Below, piece by piece: positions 37,801-48,496 of a DNA stretch of 64,000 bases (position 1 is the stretch's first letter; the number at the start of each line of letters is the position of its first letter). Under the pieces are notes generated by a model. It was given only the letters and a program-made list of their open reading frames with translations. It ran no database searches and was not told the DNA's origin. Source of the DNA: Chromera velia. Lineage: Eukaryota; Sar; Chromeraceae. A program made the translations under genes and the position numbers. Location of the stretch: contig JAHBMJ010005737.1 in assembly GCA_018398765.1 (NCBI GenBank), positions 1-64,000 of the forward strand. The letters are read 5' to 3'.

Positions 37801-40800
37801 GCGGTTACAGAAACAGAGTTTTCAGGAAGAGATAGAGGCCTGCATGGGAGGGTTACAAAAAGCCCCTTTCTTGATGTGCTCCTTGACGCAGATGTACACA
37901 CCTTCTTCGTGAGAATTCCAAAACCGGGGAGCTTGTGGACCTTCACGGCGTCCGGGATCGATCTGCAAGATCACAAGGCAGCGACAAAACTTTTCAGCTT
38001 CAGTCCCCTCACTGCCCCTCGTTTTGGTGTTCGGAACGGACGGATGGTTGACGCAGTGAAATTTGTGTCTCTACGCTCTCGAAGAGAAGAAGGTGCAGGA
38101 GTCCCACGTGCTCCAGTGATCCACACTGCTGTCTTAACCTTTTGCTTTCCGTCCCTTATGATGCGTTCCAGTCATACAAGCAAGCACACGTATGCTCACT
38201 CATTCGTTCATTTGCTCAAAAGGGCACGAAAGAGCTCTAAAGGACGAGGGAGAATACACAGTCTTACTCGCTGACATACAATACGTCTGGTCAGTTTTAG
38301 ACTCATACAAGCACTCCCCCATTAGCTTCTGTCTTTGCTCGCTCACCAAAGTAGCCACGCTTGCCCCGTCTGCCCATATGAAAATCTCGCTGAGGTCCCC
38401 GTTCACTCCCGCTCACACGTAAAGACCGTAAAACGCATCCAAAAATCTTTGGGAACCCATGCGACTGCACTTCCCTCTCCGATTCACATGACCCCTTGGA
38501 ACCTACCCGTACAAACCCACGAGCTTCCACTTCAAATCTTGGACGATCACCAGGGGGTTCATGCGGATCCGATGCCAGTCTGCATTCAGTGACGCACGCA
38601 AAAAAAATAGGAGTATGATGAGACTTCTGACAAGACGGAGTTTTGATTTAAGGAGCCAGCCCCCTTGGAAAGCAAAACCAATTCCGCAAGTGGAGATTGA
38701 CTCAGGAAATCCAGGCGACAGAGAACCGAAGAGGAGACCACCAAAAGAATCCGTAAACGTTCTTTCACCACCTCTCACGAAGATGCAAGCAGACCTGCGA
38801 ATTTTGCCCAGAACGAGAACATGTCGTTTGCTGTGTGCATCAGCTTCGAATGCGCCTGTTGTTCTCTCTCCAGTGCGTTCTTTTCTGCATCCTTCCGCTG
38901 ATCATGAGACATCAGATCCTGGCGGAGACGCTCCGCAACTCCGTTGGCCCTCTCGACTCTGGACTCGAGGCGGGTCTGCAATGTGAAATGAAACAAGGAC
39001 GTGTGCATCTGCAACCTCAGCCGAATGCAAAAGTGCATGAATCGGCATGCGTGCGAGATCTCAAGGGGGGGTCTGGTTACACGAAGCTGCCGAAGGAAAA
39101 ACCCGACCACAGGTACAGAGGAAAAAGCTTGCAGACAAATGCAAATGACATTAAGAGAGTCATTCCCATTATACACAATTGCCCCAGAAAATCGTCATGC
39201 AGTATCCACTCACCCGAGTTGCAGAGAGATCGGCCTGGAGGCGTTCGATTTTTCTCTTTAGGGTCTCCCGCTCTTTCTCAAGTCTGCATGGGACAGGGAG
39301 GAGGGAGTCTGCTGATTTGATGGATAGGAAAAGAAGGGGGAAACGGGCGGCAAATAGGAATGCATGAACGGGGGGATTTTGGACGAGAGGAAGAGAGAGA
39401 GGCAAGGAAAAAGAAGGGGTGCAAAAGCAACTCAAGTAGGACATGCAATTTCATGCGAGGTGGGGCTTTGGATGTTACATCCAAAAACTACTGGGCGGAC
39501 TCGGTCACTCAGAGTCAGTATCACAAGGGCCTGGTGGATTGGCAGTTTGGCGGTATTGCAGTAAGGATGGATTTGCAATTCATCCAATCGATGCTTCGTC
39601 TTTTCATTCCTCACTCTTTCTTTCTTTTATCATCTTTTCTTCATTCTTTACGAATTTTTTCCGCGGCACAGACTGCCCCCATCGACCCACTCACTCGTCA
39701 ATCTTCTGTAACATTTGGCCTTCCAGCTTTTCCAGAGCAAGCGTCCTCCCTGCAATTTCCCTTGGAGAGAAGATCTGCATCTCAGTTCCGAACCTGCATG
39801 CAGCACAGGAGCTTTCTTCATCTGAAGCAACACCAGCACGAAGAGGATTGATGTAGCAGAGACGGCAAGCTACATTCTCGCGCACGTGCTGCTGTCTTAA
39901 AAAAGATTGTGCGATTGAAGAAACTGAAACTCCTTCACATGTTATTTTCGCCAAACCGAGTTTCGGTCTCTTTCGGGCGATACACAATCATGAGAATAGT
40001 GTTTTTTCCTCTGTTGAAGACTTGTTCTGAGGTCTTTGAGAGGGGAATGTTTTAGAATGAAGAGGAATCCAGAATCTGACCTCTCAAGAAGCGGTTCCAA
40101 TTTTTCAAACGTCTCAAGCCGTTTCTCGAACTCGGCGCTGGAGTCCCTGTATTTTGCGACTTTCGTTCTCAAAAGGCACTTGTGCCTTTCTGCCTCTTCC
40201 AAACTTTCAGCCTGCTCCGCTATAACGGCACGAAGCTCGGCAATTTCGCTGTGGAGGGCTGCAGACCCGTGCTGCATCTCATGGACCTTCAACTCGAACT
40301 CTTGCGAGAGCTTTGCAACCCTGCGGGTCAGGTGGATAAAAAAGGTCTGTATCCGTGAGGGTAGGGGTAGGAGAATGGAAAGAATATAAAATCGGGAGAA
40401 CCAGATGAGAAGGAAGTGTGTGTGCAATTTTGGGCATGCTCAGAGGGAACGTCGACGGCGTCAGACAGCGGAAAAAGAGAGACACGAAGCAAACGTTGCA
40501 AGGAGAGAGTTCTCGAGGTGATCATAATGCAACAGTCAATTGACATACCTTCCTTCTGCCTCTCTGTGTGCCCTGTCGATTTCGCTTCTGCAATACGCCC
40601 CCACGAAGGCCTTTTGACTCTTTTGGCGAATCGTTGCCTTCAGATCGTGCTGGCTTGCGAGGGGCACGAGCGCAGTTGTTGGCCTCGTCTCTTCACCCTG
40701 CTGTTTTGTGTCTAGGAGGCTCCGTGAAGCAGTTTGGGGTGACCGGTGTGGCATTGCACTCGCCGCATCTTCAGCGTTGAAGTCGTCGATTGTGGCGACA

Positions 40801-41111
40801 CTTGCACGCCGCCCATGTGCATAATCCTGAGAGTGTGGCGGAGGAAGCAGCGCAAGCTTGAGGATGCCCCCAGTGGCTGCAGTTCCCGGTCGAGAGGGTT
40901 GTTTGGAAGAGAGTTGTTGTATGGTCGTCTGCAAGGCACGCGCCTTCAGCTGCTTGGCGTTCCGGAGCTGACGTTGCGCCTGCGGTGACATCGGAGGGTC
41001 TCGGAGGTCACCAGCAGACTTGGGACGGGAGAGACGGGAGTTTACTTTGAAGCTGGTCCAGGAGGGCTCCTTTGGGAAGGCTTCTCCTTCGGGAAAGGGT
41101 GGTTGAGACAT
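34849..41111 (-). CDS. Coiled-coil protein of unknown function
   Basis: Exons supported: 41111-40549, 40320-40081, 39793-39695, 39283-39214, 38975-38795, 38579-38517, 37962-37902, 37590-37483, 37179-37048, 36598-36431, 36083-35946, 35277-34849. The start ATG at 41111 opens MSQPPFPEGEAFP. Residues about 1-150 are Ser/Pro-rich and disordered. Heptad-rich helices follow (SQEFELKVHEM; HSEIAELRAVIAEQAESLEE; RVERANGVAERLRQDLMSH; ELRFKVKKLEDQIDKQ). A compact conserved-looking middle has MNPLVIVQDLKWKLV and a helical segment around ANTIYRTFFPEADPYKRFSP. The C-terminus is disordered and ends GMGRKLRTAKK. Such architecture is common in basal-body, flagellar and cytoskeletal proteins, but no family was recognised. 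The junction between 38517 and 37962 does not keep phase, so a small exon is probably missing there. About 700 aa in total. Confidence 0.7.
35708..35945 (-). repeat. Tetranucleotide array (GTCA/GTCG/CTCA)n at an intron 5' end
   Basis: On the sense (minus) strand the donor after the exon ending at 35946 reads gtcagtcagtcag and runs on for more than 200 bases as GTCA, GTCG, CTCA and ACGC-type tetramers. The array is wholly intronic and begins exactly at the 5' splice site. Confidence 0.9.
40572..40630 (-). repeat. 59-bp direct repeat, copy in exon 1 of the coiled-coil gene
   Basis: Identical over 59 bases to 42313-42371 in the same orientation. On the minus strand this copy is coding (RQKSQKAFVGAYCRSEID), so it is presumably the source copy. 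Confidence 0.95.
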
Positions 41112-42312
41112 TTTGACCTTGCCCAAAATCTTTCCACGGACTGCTAATCATAAGTCCTAAGGCTCCCGCCGACGGCTTTCCACTGTAGGTAGTGGCATAC
41201 GGGCGTACGTGTTATCATGTCATGCTGACAGGCAGTAAAGAGAGGAGCGATGCTCACGCTAGATCAGTACGCTGGAGGGGTTGTGCATGCTGGGGGGAGA
41301 AATGGCGAGTGGAGGGGGGAAAGGCGTCATAGCTTGTTTTGTAGATCGCTCTATTCAACGTCGAATCAACGATGCATGCATATACTTGTGTCATGAAGCT
41401 TCAATTGGTTGCATGCATGTATGAATTGTATATGGTACATTAATTCTTCTGTATAATTATTGAGGATTTGCCTTTCTGTATATATATATATATATATATA
41501 TGTACCGATCGATATATTAATATATATCGCGTGTTGCATATATATATATATATATATGTTGCAAAAGTGTTGCAGACGTCTAGCTGCGTGTTGCGCGCGG
41601 GGTGCATGTTGCACGAGAATCATGCATCCCTGCATGCATCTCAGGGTGAGTGCCTCTCTTTGGATTCACGGTGCGGCCTTTGTTCCGCGATGCTCATGAA
41701 TCGACGTTTTAGACGCGCATATTCGTTTTCTCGGGGCCTTTACATACATATGTATATACGTTTCCGATCGATCGTTGTTTGACACTCCTGTTTGACTTAA
41801 ATTGCAAGTTGCAACACAATCATGCGCGTGCAAACGTAGATGGATGCGTATATGAATATATCCCCTGCATGCTTCAGGACCGGAGAGGTCGACACTATAT
41901 GAAGAGAAATGTGCGTTCGTTTCAATGTGTACTTCAAACCGCACCTGCATGTTGCAATTCATACTAATACATTTCAGAGGGAAGGGAAGATAAGGGACTC
42001 GCCGATCGATATTTGATTCCGTACTTTGCGGTCAAACCTACAGGAAGGAATCGAACGCTGCAGTCTGAACGCTGACGCATTTGTTGCAGCCTGAGGTCCG
42101 GCCCTGCGATTTGAACTCTCGAGGGCCCTGACGCTGGAACTGCAATCCAGCACTGCAATCGGTCCCGCACATGTTCTTCTCCTTTTGAATTGAGACTATA
42201 CCCGTTCGGTTTGCGAGCCCAAAGATGGGCCGGCTCTTGACCTTGTGCGTTGGCGCTTTCTTCACCTTTCTGGTAGCAAGCACGAATGCGAACAAGCTGA
42301 TTCCAGGTCTGG
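41112..42312. other. Divergent spacer with AT microsatellites
   Basis: Spacer between the coiled-coil gene (minus) and the next gene (plus). It carries two alternating TA runs (41480-41502 and 41520-41557) and many 'tgcatgcat' words. The right part (42050-42310) has open frames but no recognisable product. No RNA gene was recognised. Confidence 0.4.
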
Positions 42313-42371
42313 CCTGTCGATTTCGCTTCTGCAATACGCCCCCACGAAGGCCTTTTGACTCTTTTGGCGAA
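42313..42371 (-). repeat. 59-bp direct repeat, intergenic copy
   Basis: Perfect copy of 40572-40630, 1741 bases away. Flanks differ immediately on both sides. It lies about 40 bases before the proposed start codon of the plus-strand gene at 42413. Confidence 0.95.
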
Positions 42372-42412
42372 AAAACCTGCAGGTCTCGGCTGGCCGATTC
42401 CGTACCGAATCA

Positions 42413-44867
42413 ATGCTGGTAGGTGCCGCTGAGTTAATTGACTTCACGAATATGACCATGTTCGTTGTGGGTAGACCGCTTGATTGTGTGATTTACCCTG
42501 ATCGGACTCCCGTGCAGCCACCTACCCCAGCATCGAGGTATGGTCCTTCGCAAAAACGATGCTGGTATTTTTCGCCAGTTCTCAAAACGGTAGGTCGTGT
42601 CGTGCAGATCAAGCTGGCTCCCCCAGAGGACCCCTTTCCGCAAGTGAGCGCCGAGGTCTCGCTCCTTGAGAAGAAAAGAGTTCGAAAGGAGCAATCTTGG
42701 ATGGATGAAGTCGAAGAAGAGGTACCTCAAGAACACTTGCTGCGCACGAACGGTTTCCCATTTGCTTGAGAGAATTCTGAATTCCCCGCCTCCCCTTGAC
42801 GTGCAGTTCAATGAAGAGCTGGAGTCGTCCCACAAAATGATCGGCAAGCTGGTCGACCGATTGCTCATGACGTTCGACAAGCGTTCCATGAGGAAGATGG
42901 CAATTCAGGCAAGTTCAGCTTCCATTCATCTGGGACAAGCAGCATGATGATCGATGCCCAGGACAGCAGGTGATGCGCTGGTTGCAGGGAGCTTTGCTGC
43001 CGATCACCAATCGGGTCAAATCGGGTACGGCTGCACGAGCATCAGGAAATCTAGTTGCCTGCTGAACGAGCTGCTTGAATATCAGTCATGACGGTCGTTT
43101 GCAGTCGCTGCAATGCGAGTCGTCGGGCAGCCCGCGTACAGGTGCGCTGCACGTCTGAAACGGCAGCTTCCTTCGGTGATGTCCAAAAGAACCTCTACAA
43201 AGTCTCCCGTTACACTCATGCAGGTTCATCGAGCTTACGCACAACATCACGAACTCGACCCGGGCTCCTGGGAAGTCCATGAGGAGCACGAATGAGACCT
43301 TGGTCGCAGCAAACGAGACCTCCGTGGCCACCACGCCTGCAGTAGTGCCCCAAAGGTCTGAATCACGTCCTTTTCATTTTCAGCCAAGATTGAATCACGC
43401 CTTGTCAAGAGTCTGCGTCACGCCTTGTCTGCTGTCAAGAGTGCAGTCTGAGAAGAGCTCCGGTGGCACTCATACAGACTGGTGCACAAGTCCACGAGAC
43501 ATCTTCCACCAAGGCGAAGGGCACCTCGAAATCGAAAGTGAAAGACAACGTGAAGTCAGAGTCGACGGTCTTTGAGGAGCCGAGCGTTCTTGTGAAAGTG
43601 ATTCCGGAAGAAGCTCCTGATGTGAGCTTGAAGACCAAAATGGACGATCTTGAGGAGTTCTTCTCCCGAGAGGAGTACAATACAATTCGACAGGGGGAGA
43701 CCGAGTTGAACGAAATCACCTCCATCACTGCGACAGAGATTCGGAAGGCGATAGCCGTCCAGCTGGCGCCGTTTGACATAGAACCGAATGTCTTGAGGGC
43801 ATTTTACGATTACGCGAGAATTCTCGCGAGAAAAGGTGCGAGGCCAGGAGTTTGCGCAGCCGTGCCAAAGGTCCCTTCCTTCAAGAACCACAAGGTTTTC
43901 TCTTCTCTCTCTTTTTTTCAGAAAAGGGTGTCTTCAACAGTGCCATGGATCTCTTCAGATTCGAGCAGGTAGGCCGAAAAATGAAGCGCTTCGAGAAGAC
44001 AAGCCGCCTGGTGCCTTTGGACAAGTCACCCATGGCATACTTGATTCTCTGCAGACTGGAAACGCTTCAAAGGCCGTCCCAGACTTCTCGGGCACGTTTG
44101 CGGTGAACAACCTGACTGAGGAGCACGGCGTTTCGCTTCTTCAGACGTCTTCCAAGACTTCTGCAAAGAGTACCCAGAAAGCGCAGTCTGGCACCACTTC
44201 AGTCGCCTCTCGATACGACCCTGTCAACTTTGGCCTCAACAGGCAGCTTAACGTGAAGGTAGGATGCCCTACTCTTTGAAAGTGACCTGTCATGACAGCC
44301 TCGATCCAGTGTCACTATTGTTCCTTTTCGTTGGGCCTCGGACTTCAGGTGGCGCAAAGCTCGAAGCCGTATCCGACCATTGACGAGCTCGTCGAAGACA
44401 GTCAGTTTGCGATTGGGCGGTTGCTTCTGAATTCTTTTCATTTTGTCAAGTGTAAGTATGCGCGTTTGCAGTGGAGGTCCGTCGGATGAAGTCGGAGAAC
44501 CTTGCAAGAATGAAGATTCTCCAAACGCACAGCCGGTTGATGAAGGCTCAGCAAAACATGCTGAAGGTCGGCACTGGAATGACACTGTTCCCTCCGGCGT
44601 TTCGTTTTCTTTCTGCTCTGGTCCAATTGTTCGGTTCTACTCGCTTTGCTCTCTACAGGAAGCACTCCACTATGGATTGAACGAAGTCATGGGCAAGTAT
44701 GGGGCGATCATCACTGCGATTAAGACCGAGCTCCTTCCCTTTACGATGGGGATAGCCGGGAGCCCTGCGCGTCGCATCTCGTTGTTCAAGAGCGACTACG
44801 ACCTCAGGAAGTACATCAAATACAACGCAAGAAAGTCAGTTTCTCTCGTGGGTCGGTCGGTCGGTCG

Positions 44868-44903
<36 letters not shown>

Positions 44904-45041
44904 TTGTGTCCGAACAAAGGAGGAGAAAGATACGGTCTGCCTTCCTTCTGCGCAATTCTAACACGGCACAATTGACTGGTATGCCTCTGCTGCAGGTATG
45001 CAAAGAGGTACGCGGAGGAAGTCCTCAACAAAATTCACTAA
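42413..45041 (+). CDS. Lineage-specific protein of unknown function, short introns
   Basis: Exons: 42413-42721, 42807-42908, 42988-43024, 43105-43141, 43224-43341, 43478-43835, 43922-43968, 44055-44258, 44349-44400, 44472-44566, 44659-44834, 44996-45041. Phases agree throughout. Most introns are 71-162 bases, shorter than elsewhere in the window. The protein has an acidic N-terminal part (WMDEVEEEFNEELESSHKMI), a Ser/Thr/Lys-rich linker (SSTKAKGTSKSKVKDN), an acidic helical part (DDLEEFFSREEYNTIRQGE), a Ser/Thr-rich stretch and a basic helical C-terminus (YAKRYAEEVLNKIH). No domain was recognised. The first exon and start codon are tentative, because upstream exons cannot be excluded. One intron (42909-42987) would use a GC donor. 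Confidence 0.6.
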
Positions 45042-45182
45042 AGAATGAACAATCAGCAATCAAGTTTTTTTATGTAAGGTAATAATTCAGGGTCTGTTGT
45101 CTCCACAATAAATTGAACGGGAACATCTGTAATAGTACAAATGAAACCATTCCTATCCTAAATAATATGGTAATTAATGTAG

Positions 45183-45214
45183 CCAAAGTTTATAAAAATT
45201 TCTATAAACTTTGG
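45183..45214. other. Perfect 12-bp inverted repeat (hairpin)
   Basis: Arms ccaaagtttata and tataaactttgg are separated by eight bases, 142 bases after the stop codon at 45041. It could mark a transcript end or be a remnant of a small inverted-repeat element. Confidence 0.8.
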
Positions 45215-46574
45215 TTAATATATGGGTTTTTCCAGTGGTTTTTTCTAAGATTTCTTAAGAAAATATCTTTAAACATTACTTTAAATTGCATACATTTAAT
45301 GCATATTTATTGAGACCTACTATTTTTTGTTTAGGTTTTATTATATCAAATTAATTATTTCTATCATTAATTCATAAAACTCAAAACTTAAACTTTCAAG
45401 TCTCAATTTTAGAATTTTGTGTTAAGACTTTATGAACTTAATTAATTGAAGGTTTCTCCTAAAGCTAATCAATCAAAAACTTGGGCCTAGAGTTTTTTTT
45501 TAGGTTTTTGAACTTGTTCTAGAACCCGTTTTTCTAATTAAATTATTGCATAAAACTATGATTCAACAATATTTAGAACAGTGACACTATATTTTTTTCT
45601 CTAGTTTTTTCTTTAGTTCTACTACTATTCCAGCTTGAACTAACTAGAACCAACAAAATATAACAGTTCATTTCAATCAAATTGTATATGTTAAAAAAAA
45701 ATATTTTTTTTCAACTAGTTCACATACTAATAAATTTACCGGACAAAACCCGGAACATCAATGCTATGCTATATGCTATGTTATGCTACTATGGTTGCCA
45801 GTGTCTCGTTAATTAACGAGCTCTTTAATGATTTTCTCGGAGCTGGCAATTACTAACTATGACATTTGCATATGCCCTGTAGCTAACACCCTAGCTGACA
45901 CCGATGTGTGTAGTATAGTACCGCAATCTACGCAGTCTAGACCGCAATACTCCAATGACATCGTCAGAGACTCATGTACTCTTCTGCCCGCTTTGTTTGA
46001 CCCTGTTTTCTATTCTCTTTTCATTAATTCTTCTCAACTCTTTTCATTAGACGTCCTTTTTCCTTTCTGAAGTTCTTTCCAGGTTCTTTCATGTTCTTTC
46101 CTTCGCCAGGAAAGCTGTGAGGAGCTTGCTGTGAAAGCCAACAAGCAAGGAGTGGAGGCCTCATGACTCATGCTGTCAGAAGCGTCTGAAGTAATCGATT
46201 GCCTTCATTTACGGACAGAGGGATCTCAGCTTTCAAAGCCGAGTCCGATGAACTCCATTCCAAGAGCCACATGATTCAAACCGCGCACGAGCGCGTACAC
46301 CCACAGAGGCAGAAATAAAAAGAAGTTGCTTGCGATGAAAGGCCACACAAGCTACAAATGCAGGGGTGCAGGAGCACCGAAAGATACCGTGACGAAAAAC
46401 AGCGGGATTGTGCACATGTATAGAAAAAGGGACACAAGGAAGGCGTCAAATCTATCTGTCGGAAATCATAGAATGAATTTTCGTCTCCTGCTTTCGTGCA
46501 CTTCTCGCGTATTCCTCCAGACACTAAACCTCCCTCCTCTTTTTCCTCCCTGTCTCTTCAAGCCCAATTCTGAC
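45215..46574. other. AT-rich intergenic region with a retroelement-like tail
   Basis: Strongly AT-rich to about 45780. At 45740-45790 'cccggaacatcaatgctatgc' plus further ATGCT units resembles the 'ccggacataaatccta' plus CCTAAT tails of the LINE-like elements, with a different repeat unit. The remainder to 46574 shows no supported gene. Confidence 0.4.
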
Positions 46575-48496
46575 TCATGCCACAAGAACCTTAGGCAAGC
46601 TCTCTCTCGAGAGCAGAAGACCGCCCTTCAACTGGGGCAGCGGGGGGGTCCCCTCGTAGACATCCCAAGTGGCCTCTAATGTCGTGGGGACATTCCATGT
46701 TCCCACTGCCTTATTGCCGTTGAACGCACGCACAACAGCCCCCGACGCACCGGTAGTGCCCTCCCCGGCATACCTCTCCACGTGCACATTGAAACCGAGT
46801 CCTGCAGGTAAGTATAGATGCAAGAATCGTCTTTCTCTCTCTTTCTCTAGTGAGTGAGTGTGTGTGTGTATGTGTGTGCGTGCGCCGACACCTGCGTATT
46901 CATGAGATATTTTGAAGTGAAAATTCATCAATGGCCACCTCCGTGGGTCTTTCAGAATTCAAACCGCCAACAAGGTCCTGAGATGCTTTTTGTCCATGCT
47001 GTGCTGTGCAGTACAAAGACAAAGCGAGAGAACAAAAAATCGTGAACAATCCAAAGCCAAAGAACGGCCGTCGCCATGAAGCAAGGCTTCATTTACCTTC
47101 TGTGAAGGAGGAGGGGGGGGGGGGAAAGAGAAAAGATAGAAAAAAGGCCGGAGGCCGGTTTTGCCTTCATGATTGTGGGAAGATGAGGATTCGACTGACC
47201 TGTGGCGGCTTCAGCTGAGTCCAGGGTGACAGTGATGGTCTCAGGTCCGTATCCCTGCTGCTCGTCGACATCAAGGACCGCAGTCCCTCCCGGGAACGTG
47301 CAGGTCTTGTGTTGCCAGAACGCCGTGCACTTTTTCTCACCGTCTTTTGACACACTCAAGTAAAGATCAAGATCACGGGGGTGTCTGCCCCAGGAGAGAA
47401 CGTATCTCCACTGCAAAGCCTCCAGCTCCGGCGAGAGGGCAAACGCCAGGTCGAGCAAGTTGTCCTCAACTGTCAGTTCTCTCTTCTCCTCGATGAAACC
47501 GTCCATAGTAATCGAGAGAACATCGGAACCCTTAGGCACCTTCTCCAATCGGAAAGCCCCGTTAGAGTCAGTTTCGACTTCGAGCTTTCCGATGGACACC
47601 TTCGCACCGGACAGACGTTCCTTCGTCAGACCGTGGCGCACAGTGCCGGTCACAGTGCCGGAATTTCCCCGTCGCGAAAAACCCCTCACACTCCTCGCTC
47701 TGCGCAAGTGTCTCCTTCAAACACAGCTCGCGTACGAAACTCTTTCCAAGTTCGCACTCTTCGTACTTTGAATTCATACATGCGACATACTGACGGGCGG
47801 GCTCCTCTGCAGGCCCATTCTCCACTCTACACACCCTCTCAGTGAGCTCAAGGGCCGGCTTTCTCATCAGGTTGAGGGGCATCATGTAAACCCCATCATA
47901 CACAATCATGTGACAATCATGGAAACCCTGCAAAAGCTCCAGGTCATTTTCGGTGGTCTCACAGAACTCTCGGCTCCTCTCGTTGGCTGCCTCCCTCATC
48001 ATGTCAAAATGAGAACTGTAGAAGAACTCGTACGCCTTGCCATGGCAAGAAGTGTACTCCTCGAGTTTGTCGATTCTGTCTGCCAAGCGCGTGCACCTCT
48101 CCTCTGCCCACTCAAGGGCGGGCTTTGTCATCAGGTCGACAGGGGGGCCGTAGCTGAAGTCGTACGCCTGACGAAGGCACGTCAGACGGGAAGTCACCCT
48201 CTGCGCGTCTCTCTTGTACTCGTCACACTGCAATCATTCAATCAATCTCATTCGAATTGTTGAGCGAGCGATGACCCACAGAAGCAAACCAGAACATGGA
48301 GACGGCACGTTCACAGAAACACGAGGCCATCGCTTACCATCTTCTCTGACGCTTTTGTTGCCGGCGCCGTCATCATGTTGGGAGGCCCCGAGTAGAACCA
48401 CTCGTATGCGGCATCAAAGCACTCATCTCCCCGGACAGTCACGGCCAGCAGCTGATGGACAAGGGCGATGAGGAGAACGGAGACGGGAAGCTGCAT
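46575..48496 (-). CDS. Secreted multidomain protein: Tyr/Cys repeats, carboxypeptidase-regulatory-like and YfaP/DUF2135-like domains; apparent frameshift
   Basis: Exons 48496-48338, 48227-47200 and 46801-46575. A cleavable signal peptide (MQLPVSVLLIALVHQLLAV) opens the protein, so it is exported or membrane-lumenal. Four repeats of about 60 residues follow, with the core Y-[DE]-x2-Y-x4-[ND]-[ML]-M-x2-[PA]-A preceded by Cys: AYEWFYSGPPNMMTAPA, AYDFSYGPPVDLMTKPA, AYEFFYSSHFDMMREAA, VYDGVYMMPLNLMRKPA. A fifth is degenerate. A beta-sandwich of the carboxypeptidase-regulatory type follows (GTVTGTVRHGLTKERLSGAK; DSNGAFRLEKVPKG). Next is a YfaP/DUF2135-like domain (SWGRHPRDLDLYLSV; GYGPETITVTL; then in the last exon FNVHVERYAGEG, SGAVVRAFNG, VGTWNVPTTLEATWDVYE). 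The Tyr/Cys part and the regulatory-like part are in different frames: one base must be skipped near 47661-47670 to join them (470 aa). Function unknown; the domain mix suggests an extracellular adhesive or matrix role. Confidence 0.75.

Noticed and set aside
42050-42180. tRNA-like sequence on the minus strand (anticodon-loop-like ttgcagt and a B-box-like agttcaaatc)
   Set aside because: The T-arm and acceptor stems do not pair and no D-arm is visible, so the resemblance is superficial.
44452-44471. A 20-base intron (gtaagtatgcgcgtttgcag) in the plus-strand gene
   Set aside because: A donor gtcagt at 44401 with the same acceptor gives a 71-base intron of the size of its neighbours, the same reading phase and a normal pyrimidine tract. 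It is the simpler reading.
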